Assembly: GCF_023736115.1 (NCBI RefSeq)
Contig: NZ_JAKQZC010000002.1
Location: 310,001 to 374,000 of the forward strand
Reading direction: 5' to 3'
From: Salinicola avicenniae
Lineage (GTDB): Bacteria > Pseudomonadota > Gammaproteobacteria > Pseudomonadales > Halomonadaceae
DNA: 64,000 nucleotides
Shown here: one piece after another, positions 17,429-27,564 of the stretch
How the letters are laid out: each line of letters opens with the position of its first letter
Numbering within the stretch: the first letter of the stretch is position 1
Notes under the pieces: generated by a model
What the model saw: the letters and a program-made list of their open reading frames with translations, nothing else
Told to the model about the DNA's origin: nothing
Database searches by the model: none
Translations under genes and position numbers: made by a program

Positions 17429-18499
17429 CTACTGCGCCTGACGAATGTCGTCGATCAGCGATTCCAGATCCGGATGAGACGCGATGAAGGCCTGGTAGAT
17501 CGGCTCCATGCGCGACTGAAAGGCTGCCTTGTCATCGATCCGATTGATCTCGACGCCCGCCGCTTCGACCTCCTCGCGACTTTTCTCAACGCCTTCCGCC
17601 CATAGCTGGCGCTGCTCTTCGGCAGCATGCTGGGCGGCTTCCCGCACGATCGACTGATCCTCGTCGGAGAGTGCATCCCAGCTGGAGGCGGCCACGCACA
17701 GGCACTCCGGAATGATCAGGTGCTCGGTCTCCGAATAGTACTTGGCAACTTCGAAATGGTTGCTGGAGTCGAACGAGGGATAGTTGTTCTCGGCACCGTC
17801 AATGACACCGGTCTTGAGCGACTGGAAGACTTCGCCGTAGGACATCGGCGTCGCGTTGCCGCCCAGGGCATCGACCATCTGCACATAAAGGTCGTTGTTC
17901 ATGACACGAAGCTTCAGCCCCTGGAGATCATCCGGCGTCTCGATGGGATGATCGGTGTTGTAGAAGCTTCGCGCACCGGAGCCGAACCAGGACAGCGCGA
18001 TCAGATCCTTTTCCGCCAACGCATCGGCGAAGCGTTCTCCGATCTCACCGTCCATGAGCTGATACATTTGGTCGACATTGTTGAACAGGAACGGCAGCGA
18101 CAACACGTTGGTTTCAGACACGATCGGCCCCATCGGCCCCATGTTGAAGTTGCCGAAGTCGAGTGCGCCACTACGCGTCTGCTCGATCGCATCGGGCTGA
18201 TCGCCCAACACCGCATTGTTGTAGACTCGGGGATTGAGACGACCCTCGGTCTTCTCCGAGACCTCGTCGGCGAATGACTGCAGTGCCACCGAGTTGGGAT
18301 AGCCGTCCGGGTGCACGTTCCACCCGCGCCAGTCGGCCGCTTGCACGGAGACACTCCCCGCCATCGCCAGCGCAGCAACAGCCGCCGCACCGAGACGGCT
18401 CGCGAAGCGTAATGGCGGCTGTCGTGAATCTTGTAAGGACGGCGATGGCGAGAAGCGTGACCGGGAAACAATGGGAAGAGATCGTTCGGTGTGTGGCAT
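17429..18499 (-). CDS. TRAP transporter solute-binding protein (DctP), probably uronate-specific
   Basis: A 356-aa periplasmic binding protein. The start at 18499 has GGAG 6 bp upstream; ATG 18511 is an in-frame alternative. The N-terminal region is long (about 55 residues) with a hydrophobic signal segment AAAVAALAMAGSVSVQA. DctP hallmarks are present: the domain beginning GWNVHPDGYPN, the LKLRVMNND stretch with the carboxylate-binding arginine, GGNATPMSYGEVFQSLKTGVIDGAENNYPS and the following helix. First gene of the uronate operon. Uronate specificity rests on context with Udh, KGSADH and the aldarate dehydratases. Confidence 0.92.
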   Translation of the reverse strand: MPHTERSLPIVSRSRFSPSPSLQDSRQPPLRFASRLGAAAVAALAMAGSVSVQAADWRGWNVHPDGYPNSVALQSFADEVSEKTEGRLNPRVYNNAVLGDQPDAIEQTRSGALDFGNFNMGPMGPIVSETNVLSLPFLFNNVDQMYQLMDGEIGERFADALAEKDLIALSWFGSGARSFYNTDHPIETPDDLQGLKLRVMNNDLYVQMVDALGGNATPMSYGEVFQSLKTGVIDGAENNYPSFDSSNHFEVAKYYSETEHLIIPECLCVAASSWDALSDEDQSIVREAAQHAAEEQRQLWAEGVEKSREEVEAAGVEINRIDDKAAFQSRMEPIYQAFIASHPDLESLIDDIRQAQ

Positions 18500-18647
18500 G
18501 ACGCGCTCCATGGTCGATGAGGACGCTTGCTTGTTATCGCGATCAAATTGCCATACATCATACTTACGAAAATATTAGACTTTGGCAGCCAGGCCGTCGC
18601 CCTCGCGCTGGCGACGCCCTCCTGCCGAGCACCAGAAGGCTGATACA
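18500..18647 (-). promoter_or_regulatory. Promoter region of the uronate TRAP operon
   Basis: An AT-rich patch (about 18530-18600) in otherwise GC-rich DNA, directly upstream of dctP. Within it, 18548-18558 reads TTGCCATACAT on the plus strand, which resembles the FCD-GntR operator form TTGT-N3-ACAA with two mismatches. It aligns with the perfect site at 23316-23328. Promoter elements cannot be placed with certainty. Confidence 0.4.
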
Positions 18648-18680
18648 GGGCGGTTCCCGCTTCCTGGCCGGGAACTGCCC
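18648..18680 (-). terminator. Hairpin downstream of the diguanylate cyclase gene
   Basis: A 12-bp stem (arms 18648-18659 and 18669-18680, one G-T wobble) with a 9-base loop, 30 bp beyond the cyclase stop codon. No T-run follows, so termination is likely but not certain. It would separate the cyclase from the dctP operon. Confidence 0.5.
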
Positions 18681-18709
18681 CGCGCTTCCCAGCACTGAAC
18701 CGCCCGCCC

Positions 18710-20554
18710 TTACTGGCCCTGAACCGACACCCGGTCGGCGGTGGCGGCCTCGTTCGCCCTGGCGATAACCCCCCGGTTGCGCCCCTGATGCTTGGCACGA
18801 TAGAGCGCGCGATCTGCCAGTATGATCAGTTCGCCGGGGGCGCGGGAGTGATCGGGATAGCTGGCGATACCGCCAGAGAGCGTCACGCACCCGAGCGCCC
18901 TGTCACGGTAATAAAGCGGCGTCGAGGCCAGCGTCGCCAGCAAGGCGTCGAGACGCGCCTTTGCGCCTTGAGGGGATTCACCAGGCAGTAACACGACAAA
19001 CTCTTCCCCGCCCAGACGGCAGACCGTTCCCTGATCGCGAAAATGAGCCTGCAGCGTGGTAGCTACCTGCACGAGCACGCTGTCACCGGCATCGTGCCCG
19101 AAATCGTCGTTGATGCGCTTGAAGTGATCGATATCCAGAATCAGCAAGGTAAACGGCTGATGGCAAACCGCCGACTCACGGCAGCAACGTTCAAAGACGA
19201 GATCGAACTGGCGCCGATTGTAGAGCCCGGTCAACGCATCGCGGAAAGAGAGACGCTCGAGTTCGTTGACCAGACGGCCAAGTGCCGCCGTGCGCGATGC
19301 CACCTTCTGCTCCAGCGTCTCGTTCGCGCGCGCCAGTTGACGATGCACCTGGTGGTAGCGGTAAAGCGAGATCGAGACGCAGGCCAGAGAAAAGGCAAGT
19401 GCCCCATAGCTCAACGGAATCGACTGCCAGGGCAGGAACGCATGGGCCACCAGGATATCGGCCAGCAGCAGAGGCGAAAAGACGGCAAAACTCAGGACCA
19501 CGGTACGCTGGGTATGATCCAGACGACGCCACTGGCAAAGCGCTAACGTCAGCATGATCGGCAGCGATATCATCAGCAGCCCATCGAAGATCGGGAAAGT
19601 CAGGGATAGGCTAAGCATGCCAGCCTGCACGAGCCCCATCACCGTCACGACATACAGCAGGTGCAGGGACCAAAGCCAGGTCATCCAGCGCCTCGCCCGC
19701 CCCTCGAGCCAATACGCCAGAATCAGTCCAATCGCCACCGGCAGCATGTAATAGCTGAAGGCACGCAGGACATCCCAGGCGAGCGCATCGTCGACAATCA
19801 GCTGCCTGGCTGGCAGCTCGGCCAGCAGCATGAGCCCCGAAGCGCCCGCGAAGAGCGCGATCGCGCCGAACCCGCGACGCTCGACCCCGGTAATCGCGAA
19901 AATCGCCGCAAACAGGGCCAAGGCGAGGGCCAGCGCACTCACCGCCACATCCCAGGCCGAGCGCTGGATGATCCGGCTCAGGGCCTCGCTGCGTTCCATC
20001 ACGCTCACTTCGCCCCAGAGTCCGATGCTGGTGTAGTCGGAAAAAACGCGGACATACAGCCTCTGGCCGGCAAAACCATCGGGTAGCGGGATCAGATGCC
20101 ATGGCCAGCCGGCAAACACGATCTCTCCCGGGGTCTGGAAATCGCCATGCTGATAGACAAGCCGATCACCGACGTAGACCTGAGCGATCAGGTCGATACT
20201 GGTGATATAGAGCACAGGATCCAGCCACTGCCCGACGGGGAGAGTCGCCCGAAACCAGACCTTTTCCCGCCCCTGCCGATTCGGCGGATTGGCGGGAAAC
20301 GCGATCGGCCGCCAAGCCGACGTCGCTGCCGCCAGTCCGTCACGCTGGAGCTGAGCCGTTGCTGTCGGCGCCTCTTCTCGCGTCCACTGCCGTACGCCCG
20401 ATTCGTTGACCGGAGAATCTCCCCAGCGATAGGCCCAGTCATTTGGCAAATGCGCGGACGTCTCGATCGCAGGCGACCCGGGAATCGAGGTCGCGACGAA
20501 AACCAGACCTATCAGTAGCAGGCCCAGACAGGTGGCGAGGCCGAGTGGACGCAT
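18710..20554 (-). CDS. Membrane-bound diguanylate cyclase (7TM sensor plus GGDEF)
   Basis: A 614-aa protein starting at ATG 20554 (GGGAGC upstream). It has an N-terminal signal/anchor (LGLATCLGLLLIGLVFVATS), a periplasmic beta-sandwich-like region to about residue 225, seven hydrophobic helices to about residue 430 (7TMR-DISM type), a short coiled coil (NETLEQKVASRTAALGRLVNEL) and a C-terminal GGDEF domain. The active-site motif is GGEEF in RLGGEEFVVLLPGE, an active variant. The usual RxxD inhibitory site five residues upstream is not present (the region reads FRDQGTVC). It should make cyclic di-GMP in response to an unknown periplasmic or membrane signal. It sits between the uronate and aldarate gene groups without an obvious functional link. 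Confidence 0.92.
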   Translation of the reverse strand: MRPLGLATCLGLLLIGLVFVATSIPGSPAIETSAHLPNDWAYRWGDSPVNESGVRQWTREEAPTATAQLQRDGLAAATSAWRPIAFPANPPNRQGREKVWFRATLPVGQWLDPVLYITSIDLIAQVYVGDRLVYQHGDFQTPGEIVFAGWPWHLIPLPDGFAGQRLYVRVFSDYTSIGLWGEVSVMERSEALSRIIQRSAWDVAVSALALALALFAAIFAITGVERRGFGAIALFAGASGLMLLAELPARQLIVDDALAWDVLRAFSYYMLPVAIGLILAYWLEGRARRWMTWLWSLHLLYVVTVMGLVQAGMLSLSLTFPIFDGLLMISLPIMLTLALCQWRRLDHTQRTVVLSFAVFSPLLLADILVAHAFLPWQSIPLSYGALAFSLACVSISLYRYHQVHRQLARANETLEQKVASRTAALGRLVNELERLSFRDALTGLYNRRQFDLVFERCCRESAVCHQPFTLLILDIDHFKRINDDFGHDAGDSVLVQVATTLQAHFRDQGTVCRLGGEEFVVLLPGESPQGAKARLDALLATLASTPLYYRDRALGCVTLSGGIASYPDHSRAPGELIILADRALYRAKHQGRNRGVIARANEAATADRVSVQGQ

Positions 20555-20697
20555 TGTGAGCTCCCGGTCGTCAGAAGCCCTTAGTCTAATGAAACAAAAT
20601 GTAATTAAACATATCTGGCGGACACTTTGTCCCTCGATCCATCGATCATCGCCCCGGCCAGGGCGTCCGAGAAGACAACCGGCCGAGGCCGTCGATA

Positions 20698-22026
20698 TCA
20701 GCGCACCAGGGCAGGGCGCTTGGGATCGAAGCACCAGCCATCGACGAGATACTGCATCGCCATGGCGTCATTGCGACTGCGCACGTCGAGGGACTTGTAG
20801 AGCGCGTGAGCCTTCTCGACCTGTGCCATGTCCAGAGTCACACCGAGTCCTGGCGTCTTCGGCACCGCCAGCTTGCCGCCGCGAATCTCGAACGGCGCTT
20901 CGGTCAGGCGCTGTCCGTCCTGCCAGATCCAGTGGGTATCGATAGCGGTGATGTCGCCCGGGCAAGCCGCCGCGACGTGAGTCATCATCGCCAGCGAGAC
21001 ATCGAAGTGGTTGTTGGAGTGCGATCCCCAGGTCATGCCCCACTCATCGCACAGTTCACCGACCATGACAGCGCCCTGCATGGTCCAGAAGTGGCAGTCC
21101 GCCAGCGGGATGTCGACCGCATTGAGTGCCACGGCATACTGCAGCTGCTTGAAGTCGGTGGCGATCATGTTGGTCGCCGTTGGCAGCCCCGTGCGCTTCT
21201 TGAACTCGGCCATGGTCTCGCGCCCGGACCAGCTCTCCTCCTGACCGCACGGGTCTTCCGCATAGCTGAGCAGGTCCTTGATCGGTTCGAGCACCCTCAC
21301 CGCCTCATCGAGCGTCCAGGCCCCGTTGGGGTCGAGCGTCAGGCGCGCCTCGGGGAAGGCTTCGTGCAACGCGCGGATACAGTCGGCTTCCTCCTCACCA
21401 CGCAATACGCCGCCCTTGAGCTTGAAGTCCTTGAAGCCGTAGCGGGCATAGGCCGCCTTGGCCAGTTCGGCGACTGACTCGGGCGTCAACGCCTCGCGCC
21501 GGCGCACGTCATCCCAGGCATCGACCGGGTTATCCGCCTGCGGATACGGCAGATCGGTCTTCGCCGGGTCGCCAAGCAGAAACAGATAGCCGAGCGCCTC
21601 TACCTCGTCGCGCTGGCGACCGAAGCGGCCCAGCAAATCCGCCACCGGCTGACCTACCGCCTGTCCGTAGAGATCGAACAGCGCGGATTCGATCGCGGTC
21701 AGCACGTGCACCGCGACACGCAGATCGAAAGTCTGGCGCCCCCGCTCCTCCCGGCCATTGCCGGCGAGCAGCAGTCGCGAGCGGTTGAGTGTCTGCTTGA
21801 CGTCATTGACCGGCGAGCCCATGACCAGGTCGCGACACTGCTCCAGTCCTTTGAGGATACCCTCGCTGGAGGGAATCTCGCCGACGCCCTGATTGCCGGC
21901 ATCGTCTTCCAGAATTAGCAGGCAGCGGATGAACCAGGGCGCGTGACCGCCGCTCAGATTGAGCAGAAAGCTGTCATAACCCGCCACCGGCATGACGGTC
22001 ATCTTGGTTACCTTGGGGAAACGCAT
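20698..22026 (-). CDS. gudD: Glucarate dehydratase
   Basis: Enolase-superfamily enzyme dehydrating D-glucarate (and L-idarate) to 5-keto-4-deoxy-D-glucarate. The start at 22026 ([20 protein letters not shown]) has a near-ideal AAGGAG 6 bp upstream and gives 442 aa, close to the E. coli enzyme. Seen: the catalytic lysine region [16 protein letters not shown], metal ligands in [14 protein letters not shown] and [27 protein letters not shown], and the histidine region [16 protein letters not shown]. It follows the galactarate dehydratase gene by 37 bp in the same transcription unit. Confidence 0.95.
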   Translation of the reverse strand: MRFPKVTKMTVMPVAGYDSFLLNLSGGHAPWFIRCLLILEDDAGNQGVGEIPSSEGILKGLEQCRDLVMGSPVNDVKQTLNRSRLLLAGNGREERGRQTFDLRVAVHVLTAIESALFDLYGQAVGQPVADLLGRFGRQRDEVEALGYLFLLGDPAKTDLPYPQADNPVDAWDDVRRREALTPESVAELAKAAYARYGFKDFKLKGGVLRGEEEADCIRALHEAFPEARLTLDPNGAWTLDEAVRVLEPIKDLLSYAEDPCGQEESWSGRETMAEFKKRTGLPTATNMIATDFKQLQYAVALNAVDIPLADCHFWTMQGAVMVGELCDEWGMTWGSHSNNHFDVSLAMMTHVAAACPGDITAIDTHWIWQDGQRLTEAPFEIRGGKLAVPKTPGLGVTLDMAQVEKAHALYKSLDVRSRNDAMAMQYLVDGWCFDPKRPALVR

Positions 22027-22063
22027 CTCGCACTCCTTCTTGAACAGGATCAGGACGAAAGGC

Positions 22064-23197
22064 TCAGCCTTGACGCTTGCCGAACTCGGCACTATCGACC
22101 GTCCATTCGCGCGCCTGCTCGGTCAGAGTGATGCCGAGTCCGGGACGACTCGGTACCAGCATGCGGCCATCACGGGTTTCCAGGCTCTCGTTGAACAGTG
22201 GCTCGAGCCAGTCGAAGTGCTCGACCCAGGGCTCGCTGGGATAAGCGGCGGCAAGGTGCAGATGGATCTCCATGGCAAAATGCGGGGCCAGCTGCAGGCC
22301 AGCGGCATCAGCGGCGGCGGCCAGCTTGAGGAACTGGGTGATACCACCGATGCGGGGCGCATCCGGCTGGATGATATCGGCGCTGCGGTGCTTGATCAGC
22401 TCCATGTGCTCGCCGACGCTGGCCAGCATCTCCCCGGTGGCAATCGGCGTGTCGAGCGCCGCCGCCAACGCGGCGTGACCCTCGGCATCGTAGGCATCCA
22501 GCGGTTCCTCGATCCAGACCAGGTTGTAGGGCTCCATGGCTCGACCGAAACGCAGTGCCGTGGCACGGTCCCACTGCTGGTTGGCGTCGATCATCAGCGG
22601 CACGTCATCGCCGAGATGCTTGCGCACGGCCTCGACTCGCTGAAGATCCACCTTCATGTCCGGCTGGCCAACCTTGATCTTGACCCCCTTGATACCGTTC
22701 TCCAGAGAACGGGTCGCGTTCTCCTTCACTTCCTCGATCGGCGTATGCAGGAACCCGCCCGACGTGTTGTAGCACTGGACCGAGTCACGATGCGCACCGA
22801 TCAGCTTGGCCAGCGGCAGTTCCGCCCGCTTGGCCTTCAGATCCCACAGCGCGACATCGACGGCCGCAATGGTCTGCGTCGAGAGCCCACTGCGGCCGAC
22901 GGAGGCACCGGCCCACACCAACTTCTGCCATAGCTTGCCGATGTCGCTGGGGTCCTCGCCCAGAATGGCCGGTGCGATCTCCTTGGCATGCGCGAACTGG
23001 CCGTAACCGCCTGCGCGCTTGGAGTAGCTGAAGCCCAGCCCCCGATGACCATCGCGAGTCTCGATCTCGGCAAACAGGAAAGAGACCTCGGTCATCGGCT
23101 TCTGACGGCCGGTCAACACCTTGGCATCGCTGATCGGCGTCGCCAGCGGCAGCAGCACGTGAGAAAAACGGATCCAGCTGATGGCATCAAAGGACAT
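22064..23197 (-). CDS. L-talarate/galactarate dehydratase (enolase superfamily)
   Basis: A 377-aa mandelate-racemase-group enolase superfamily member. Seen: the catalytic lysine pair in [10 protein letters not shown], metal ligands in [21 protein letters not shown] and [10 protein letters not shown], and a C-terminal [13 protein letters not shown]. These and the N-terminal [10 protein letters not shown] resemble the characterised Salmonella L-talarate/galactarate dehydratase. Product would be 5-keto-4-deoxyglucarate, the same as GudD's. The start at 23197 has CGAGGTA upstream. First gene of the pair talrD-gudD, with a perfect palindrome at 23255-23270 in its promoter. The exact aldarate cannot be fixed from sequence alone. 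Confidence 0.87.
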   Translation of the reverse strand: MSFDAISWIRFSHVLLPLATPISDAKVLTGRQKPMTEVSFLFAEIETRDGHRGLGFSYSKRAGGYGQFAHAKEIAPAILGEDPSDIGKLWQKLVWAGASVGRSGLSTQTIAAVDVALWDLKAKRAELPLAKLIGAHRDSVQCYNTSGGFLHTPIEEVKENATRSLENGIKGVKIKVGQPDMKVDLQRVEAVRKHLGDDVPLMIDANQQWDRATALRFGRAMEPYNLVWIEEPLDAYDAEGHAALAAALDTPIATGEMLASVGEHMELIKHRSADIIQPDAPRIGGITQFLKLAAAADAAGLQLAPHFAMEIHLHLAAAYPSEPWVEHFDWLEPLFNESLETRDGRMLVPSRPGLGITLTEQAREWTVDSAEFGKRQG

Positions 23198-23254
23198 GGG
23201 TCTACCTCGTTTGGCGTGGCGGGGAGAGATGCTCCCGTTCCATCCCGCCGCGAA

Positions 23255-23270
23255 ATGATAGCGCTATCAT
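23255..23270. promoter_or_regulatory. LacI-type operator, perfect 16-bp palindrome
   Basis: ATGATAGCGCTATCAT is a perfect palindrome centred on GC, the usual form for LacI-family sites with a central CpG or GpC. It lies 58 bp upstream of the galactarate dehydratase start and 108 bp beyond the end of the LacI gene. The adjacent LacI regulator is the obvious candidate to bind it. Confidence 0.75.
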
Positions 23271-23315
23271 CAACGTCGGTCGGGCGCTGTTTCGAGCGGA
23301 TGTTAGCGCAACCAA

Positions 23316-23328
23316 TTTGTATGACAAA
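23316..23328. promoter_or_regulatory. Candidate FCD-GntR operator upstream of the aldarate dehydratases
   Basis: TTTGTATGACAAA has 5-bp complementary arms around a 3-bp centre and fits the TNGT-N3-ACNA form favoured by FCD-type GntR regulators. It lies between the LacI gene and the dehydratase pair, about 45 bp further upstream than the LacI-type palindrome. The regulator at 13712-14455 is the likely ligand. Inference. Confidence 0.5.
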
Positions 23329-23377
23329 GACACCGAGCACAAATTGCGACCAAAGCACTAGGCGGGATCAGCGCCAT

Positions 23378-24412
23378 TCAGGTCGTGTCACGATCGATAA
23401 TCTGGAAACCCAGATCACGCTTCTGGCCGGCCCGTTCGAAGTAGGGCATCGACATGCGAGATAGCAGATGCTTGGCGGCCTCGCGGCCAATGCTCGCGCC
23501 GTCGATGCGCACCGTACTGAGCGCCGGAAAACTGGCACCGGCATAGCTGCTGTCGCCGAAGCCCATGATCGCGAGCTCGTCGGGCACCGCGATCCCCCGG
23601 CTTTGCGCCTCGGCCAGCACGCCCATGGCGAGGATGTCGGAGCTGCAGACGATCGCATCCGGGCGCTGCGGACTGTCCAGCAAGGCCGCACTCTTCTCGC
23701 GCCCCCAGGGCATGCTCGAAGGCGTGCCGACCTCGTGAAGTCGGTATTCGCCACGCCCGCCGGCCGCCAGCGCCTCGGTAAAACCGGCAACGCGTCGACG
23801 AGCCCGGGAATCGTCGGCCGAAATCAAACCAAAGCGCCGGTGCCCGCGCGCCAGTAGATGCTCGGCCACCGCCTGCCCCACCGCTTCATGAGAGAAGCCC
23901 ACCAGCATGTCCAGCGGGGTCTCGGCCATGTCCCAGATCTCGACCAGCGGCACCTCGGCAGCCTGTAGTCGGCGCGTCGCCAGCTCGGAGTGCCGGCAGC
24001 CGGTCAGCACGATGCCATCCGGACGGCGGCTGAGGACGGTCTCGAGGATCGTCTCCTCCTGCTCTGGGGTATAGCCGATCAGACCCAGCAGAACCTGATA
24101 GCCCTGGGGCGCCAGCACGCTCATGACCGTCTGTACCACCTCGGCAAACAGCGAGTGCGAGACGGTCGGTACCAACAGCGCCACCAGCCGGCTGCGACTG
24201 GAGGCGAGTGCGCCGGCCACGCGGTTAGGCACATAGCCGGTCTCGAGCACCGCCTGCTGAACCTTCTGTCGCGTCGTCTCGCTGACCAGATGGGGCTGGT
24301 TGAGCGCGCGCGACACGGTCATTGGCGCGACACCGGCAACCCGCGCCACGTCGATCAGGCGCGCACTGCCGGTGGAGCGTGAAGAGCGGGGCTTGTCGTC
24401 GTATTCGCTCAC
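23378..24412 (-). CDS. LacI-family transcriptional regulator of aldarate catabolism
   Basis: A 344-aa LacI/GalR regulator. The helix-turn-helix is LIDVARVAGVAPMTVSRALNQP near residue 20, then a hinge helix YVPNRVAGALAS and a periplasmic-binding-like sugar-acid domain (LVALLVPTVSHSLFAEVV to the C terminus), resembling the gluconate-repressor branch. It lies directly upstream of the dehydratase pair, with the palindrome 23255-23270 in between, so it probably represses them. It begins only 16 bp after sixA on the same strand, so some transcription may come through from gpsA-sixA. Confidence 0.9.
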   Translation of the reverse strand: MSEYDDKPRSSRSTGSARLIDVARVAGVAPMTVSRALNQPHLVSETTRQKVQQAVLETGYVPNRVAGALASSRSRLVALLVPTVSHSLFAEVVQTVMSVLAPQGYQVLLGLIGYTPEQEETILETVLSRRPDGIVLTGCRHSELATRRLQAAEVPLVEIWDMAETPLDMLVGFSHEAVGQAVAEHLLARGHRRFGLISADDSRARRRVAGFTEALAAGGRGEYRLHEVGTPSSMPWGREKSAALLDSPQRPDAIVCSSDILAMGVLAEAQSRGIAVPDELAIMGFGDSSYAGASFPALSTVRIDGASIGREAAKHLLSRMSMPYFERAGQKRDLGFQIIDRDTT

Positions 24413-24428
24413 GGTCGCATGGCTCCGC

Positions 24429-24899
24429 TCAGGCGTGGGGGGGCGCCACGAACGCTCTCAGCGTCGCACACCCCGCCGCCCACACATCGGCTTCCAGCAG
24501 CGCGATCCCGGCGGTCGGAAACGCCAGGCCGGCCCCGGGGGAGCCGTCGACCAGACGACCGGCCAGTCCTCCGACCAGCGGCATGTGGCTGACGAGAATC
24601 AGCGGGCGCGTCGTCTCGTGCGCCGTCAGACGTTCGACCAATGCCTCGAGGTCGTCATCCGGCGTGATGCCGTCGGCCGTTTCCTGCGTCAGACGGGTGG
24701 CGCACGCAATGGCCTCGGCCGTCTGGCGCGCCCGCGTGAACGGGCTCGCCCAGAGCCGAGCCGTCGCCAATTCAGGCCGTCTCGCGAGCCATTGCCCGGC
24801 ACTGGCCGCCTCGACCTCACCGCGACGCGTCAATCGCCGCTCGGCATCGGGCGCACCGGCAGCCGCTTCACCGTGTCGTACGATCGCCAGCCAGCCCAT
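24429..24899 (-). CDS. sixA: Phosphohistidine phosphatase SixA
   Basis: A 156-aa histidine-phosphatase-superfamily protein. The start at 24899 gives [15 protein letters not shown], placing the catalytic RHG at residues 8-10. A second histidine is in LVSHMPLVGGL, and the SPFTRARQTAEAI stretch is typical. The family dephosphorylates phosphohistidine domains, in E. coli HPt/PTS-type proteins. Its ATG overlaps the gpsA stop codon (TGATG), so the two are translationally coupled. Confidence 0.92.
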   Translation of the reverse strand: MGWLAIVRHGEAAAGAPDAERRLTRRGEVEAASAGQWLARRPELATARLWASPFTRARQTAEAIACATRLTQETADGITPDDDLEALVERLTAHETTRPLILVSHMPLVGGLAGRLVDGSPGAGLAFPTAGIALLEADVWAAGCATLRAFVAPPHA

Positions 24900-25978
24900 C
24901 AGTCGACATCCGGCGCGAGCTGGTGCGCCTCGGCAACCGACTCGCGGGAGAGCATGAACTCGACGTCGCTGCTCTGCTCGTTTTCCATCAGGGATTTCGC
25001 CATGTCGCGGGCGGGAACGTCGTCGAACATGACGTGATAGAGCCCCTGCGCCAGCGGCATATAGATCTCCTCCGCCCGGGCCTTTTCGCACACCAGCTTG
25101 ACGGTATTGACCCCCTCGGCAACCTGCCCCAGCGCCTCGATCGCCTCGTCGAGATCGCGTCCTTCGCCCAGCGCATAGCCGATACGGTAGTTGCGCGACA
25201 GCTGCGAGGAACAGGTCACGATCAAATCGCCGACACCCGAGAGGCCAAGGAATGTCATCGGGTTGGCACCCAGCGCCACGGCGAAGCGGCTCATTTCCGC
25301 CAGCGCCCGGGTCATCAGCATGGCGCGCGTGTTCTCGCCCATGCCGAGCGCCGCAGCCATCCCGGCGGCAATGGCATAGATGTTCTTGAGCGAACCGCCC
25401 AGCTCGGCGCCGTAGCGGTCATTACCCGCGTAGACGCGGAAATAGCTGCAGCCGAGCGCAGCCTGCACATAGGCCCGCGTGACCGGGTCGTCGCTGGCGA
25501 TGACCGTTCCTGTCAGCTGTTTCTGCGCGATTTCAGCGGCGAGGTTGGGGCCGGAAAGTACGCCGATGTGAGGCGAACCGGTTTCCTCCTCGATCAACTG
25601 GCTCATCAGCTTGAAGCCTTCCGCCTGAATCCCCTTGGTCGTGGTGACCAGTATCTGCTCCGGGCGCAGATGCTCGCGCACCTGACGCAATACGGCACGA
25701 AACGCCTTTGACGGAATGGCGATAAAGACCACTGCCGCCTCGGCTACGGTCCATGCGAGATCGGTCGACGCCACGACGTTCTCATTGATCGGGTACTCGG
25801 GCAGATAGCGCCCGTTGCGATGCTCGCGGTTGATCTGCTCGACCAATGTCTCGTCGCGCAGCCACTGGCGAACCTCGGCGCCGTTATCCGCGGCGATACT
25901 CGCGATGGCGGTGCCGAAACTGCCGCCACCAAGGACGGCCACCTGCATGCGTTCGTCTGATCCGGCTTTATCTGGCAT
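24899..25978 (-). CDS. gpsA: Glycerol-3-phosphate dehydrogenase [NAD(P)+]
   Basis: Reduces dihydroxyacetone phosphate to sn-glycerol-3-phosphate for phospholipid synthesis. It has 359 aa. Seen: Rossmann motif [16 protein letters not shown] near the N terminus, [18 protein letters not shown] and the active-site lysine region [13 protein letters not shown] near residue 200, then [14 protein letters not shown]. The start at 25978 ([11 protein letters not shown]) is used; ATG 25948 is possible and would begin almost at the Rossmann strand. It is cotranscribed with sixA. Confidence 0.96.
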   Translation of the reverse strand: MPDKAGSDERMQVAVLGGGSFGTAIASIAADNGAEVRQWLRDETLVEQINREHRNGRYLPEYPINENVVASTDLAWTVAEAAVVFIAIPSKAFRAVLRQVREHLRPEQILVTTTKGIQAEGFKLMSQLIEEETGSPHIGVLSGPNLAAEIAQKQLTGTVIASDDPVTRAYVQAALGCSYFRVYAGNDRYGAELGGSLKNIYAIAAGMAAALGMGENTRAMLMTRALAEMSRFAVALGANPMTFLGLSGVGDLIVTCSSQLSRNYRIGYALGEGRDLDEAIEALGQVAEGVNTVKLVCEKARAEEIYMPLAQGLYHVMFDDVPARDMAKSLMENEQSSDVEFMLSRESVAEAHQLAPDVD

Positions 25979-26023
25979 TGTCGTTCCATTGACGATGAGC
26001 GATAGCCACAGTGTAACGAAAAA

Positions 26024-26054
26024 CGCCCCGTAACTGGCGAGCAGTCCCGGGGCG
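26024..26054 (-). terminator. Terminator of the pntAB operon
   Basis: Arms 26024-26030 and 26048-26054 form a 7-bp GC stem, extended inside by a small inner pairing. In the leftward direction they are followed by TTTTTCG. It lies about 50 bp beyond the pntB stop and just upstream of gpsA. Confidence 0.75.
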
Positions 26055-26105
26055 AGTTGGTTCGTCGGTCGAGAAAAGGGCCGACGCGTGGCCGAGCGAC
26101 GCGAT

Positions 26106-27548
26106 TCAGTCGATCATCGGCACCAGCGCGTCGATGCTCGAGCGCGCATCGCCGTAGAGCATGCGCGTGTTCTCCTTGAAGAACAGCGGGTTCTCGATGC
26201 CGGAGTAGCCGGTCCCCTGCCCGCGCTTGCAGACGAAGACCTGCTTGGCCTCCCAGACCTTGAGCACCGGCATGCCAGCAATCGGGCTACCCGGATCTTC
26301 CTGCGCGGCCGGATTGACGATGTCGTTGGAGCCGATGACGATCACCACGTCGGTGTCGGCAAAGTCGTCATTGATCTCGTCCATCTCCATGACGATGTCG
26401 TACGGCACCCGCGCTTCCGCCAGCAGTACGTTCATATGGCCCGGCAAGCGACCGGCGACCGGGTGAATGCCGAAACGCACATTCTTGCCAGACGCCCGCA
26501 GCTTGCGCACCAGTTCGCTGACCGCATTCTGCGCCTGCGCCACGGCCATACCGTAGCCCGGCACGATGATCACGTTCTCCGCATCGTTCAACGCGCTGGC
26601 GACGCCACCGGTATCGATCGATATCTGCTCGCCCTCGATCTCGGCCGCTTCGCTCTGCGTCGCACCGAAACCGCCCAGAATCACGCTGACGAAATTGCGA
26701 TTCATCGCCTTGCACATGATGTAGGAGAGGATCGCCCCCGAAGAGCCGACCAGCGCGCCGGTGACGATCAGCAGATCGTTGGAGAGCGTGAAGCCGATCG
26801 CTGCCGCCGCCCAGCCGGAGTAGCTATTGAGCATCGACACGACGACCGGCATATCGGCCCCGCCAATGCCCATGATCAGATGCCAACCGATGAAGAAGGC
26901 CAGTCCCGCGATCAGAAACAGCGTCCAGAAGCCAGCGCCGTTGAAATAGGCGATCGCGAGAATCAGCGAAAGCAGTACCGCCCCCCCATTGAGCCAGTGG
27001 CCGCCGGGCAGCTTATGTGGCTTGCCACCGACTTTGCCGGCTAGTTTGCCGAAAGCCACCACGGAGCCGGTAAACGTTACCGCGCCGATGAAGACGCCCA
27101 GTACGACTTCTACCTGCAGGAAGGTCAGCTCCGCCGGCGTCTTGTGCGCCAGCATCGTGGCGAAGGCAGAGAGACCGTCGAAGGAGACCCCGGCGGCCTG
27201 GATCGCCGCTACCCGCGTGCGCTCCATATCGGCATTCCAGCCGATGAAGACCGCAGCCAGGCCGACGAAGCTGTGCAGGGCCGCCACCAGCTGCGGCATC
27301 TCGGTCATCTCGACCTTGCGTGCCAGCCAGACACCGATGGCCGCCCCGATCAACGCCATCGGAATCAGCCAGCCGAAGCCGCCGATTCGTGGCCCGAGTG
27401 CGGTCGACAGCACCGCGATAGCCATACCGGCGATGCCGTACCAGACCGCCCGTTTGGCCTTTTCCTGATTGCTCAGCCCGCCCAGCGACAGGATGAACAG
27501 CACACTCGCCGCGATCGCCGCGGCGGAAACGAATTCTTGCTGCAACAT
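26106..27548 (-). CDS. pntB: NAD(P) transhydrogenase subunit beta
   Basis: Proton-translocating transhydrogenase subunit with the membrane domain and the NADP(H)-binding domain III. It has 480 aa, with about nine hydrophobic helices up to residue 280. Domain III then shows [49 protein letters not shown] and [17 protein letters not shown], all diagnostic. It starts 16 bp after pntA on the same strand. Together they use the proton gradient to make NADPH. Confidence 0.97.
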   Translation of the reverse strand: MLQQEFVSAAAIAASVLFILSLGGLSNQEKAKRAVWYGIAGMAIAVLSTALGPRIGGFGWLIPMALIGAAIGVWLARKVEMTEMPQLVAALHSFVGLAAVFIGWNADMERTRVAAIQAAGVSFDGLSAFATMLAHKTPAELTFLQVEVVLGVFIGAVTFTGSVVAFGKLAGKVGGKPHKLPGGHWLNGGAVLLSLILAIAYFNGAGFWTLFLIAGLAFFIGWHLIMGIGGADMPVVVSMLNSYSGWAAAAIGFTLSNDLLIVTGALVGSSGAILSYIMCKAMNRNFVSVILGGFGATQSEAAEIEGEQISIDTGGVASALNDAENVIIVPGYGMAVAQAQNAVSELVRKLRASGKNVRFGIHPVAGRLPGHMNVLLAEARVPYDIVMEMDEINDDFADTDVVIVIGSNDIVNPAAQEDPGSPIAGMPVLKVWEAKQVFVCKRGQGTGYSGIENPLFFKENTRMLYGDARSSIDALVPMID

Positions 27549-27564
27549 ATCGAGTCTCCGCGGA

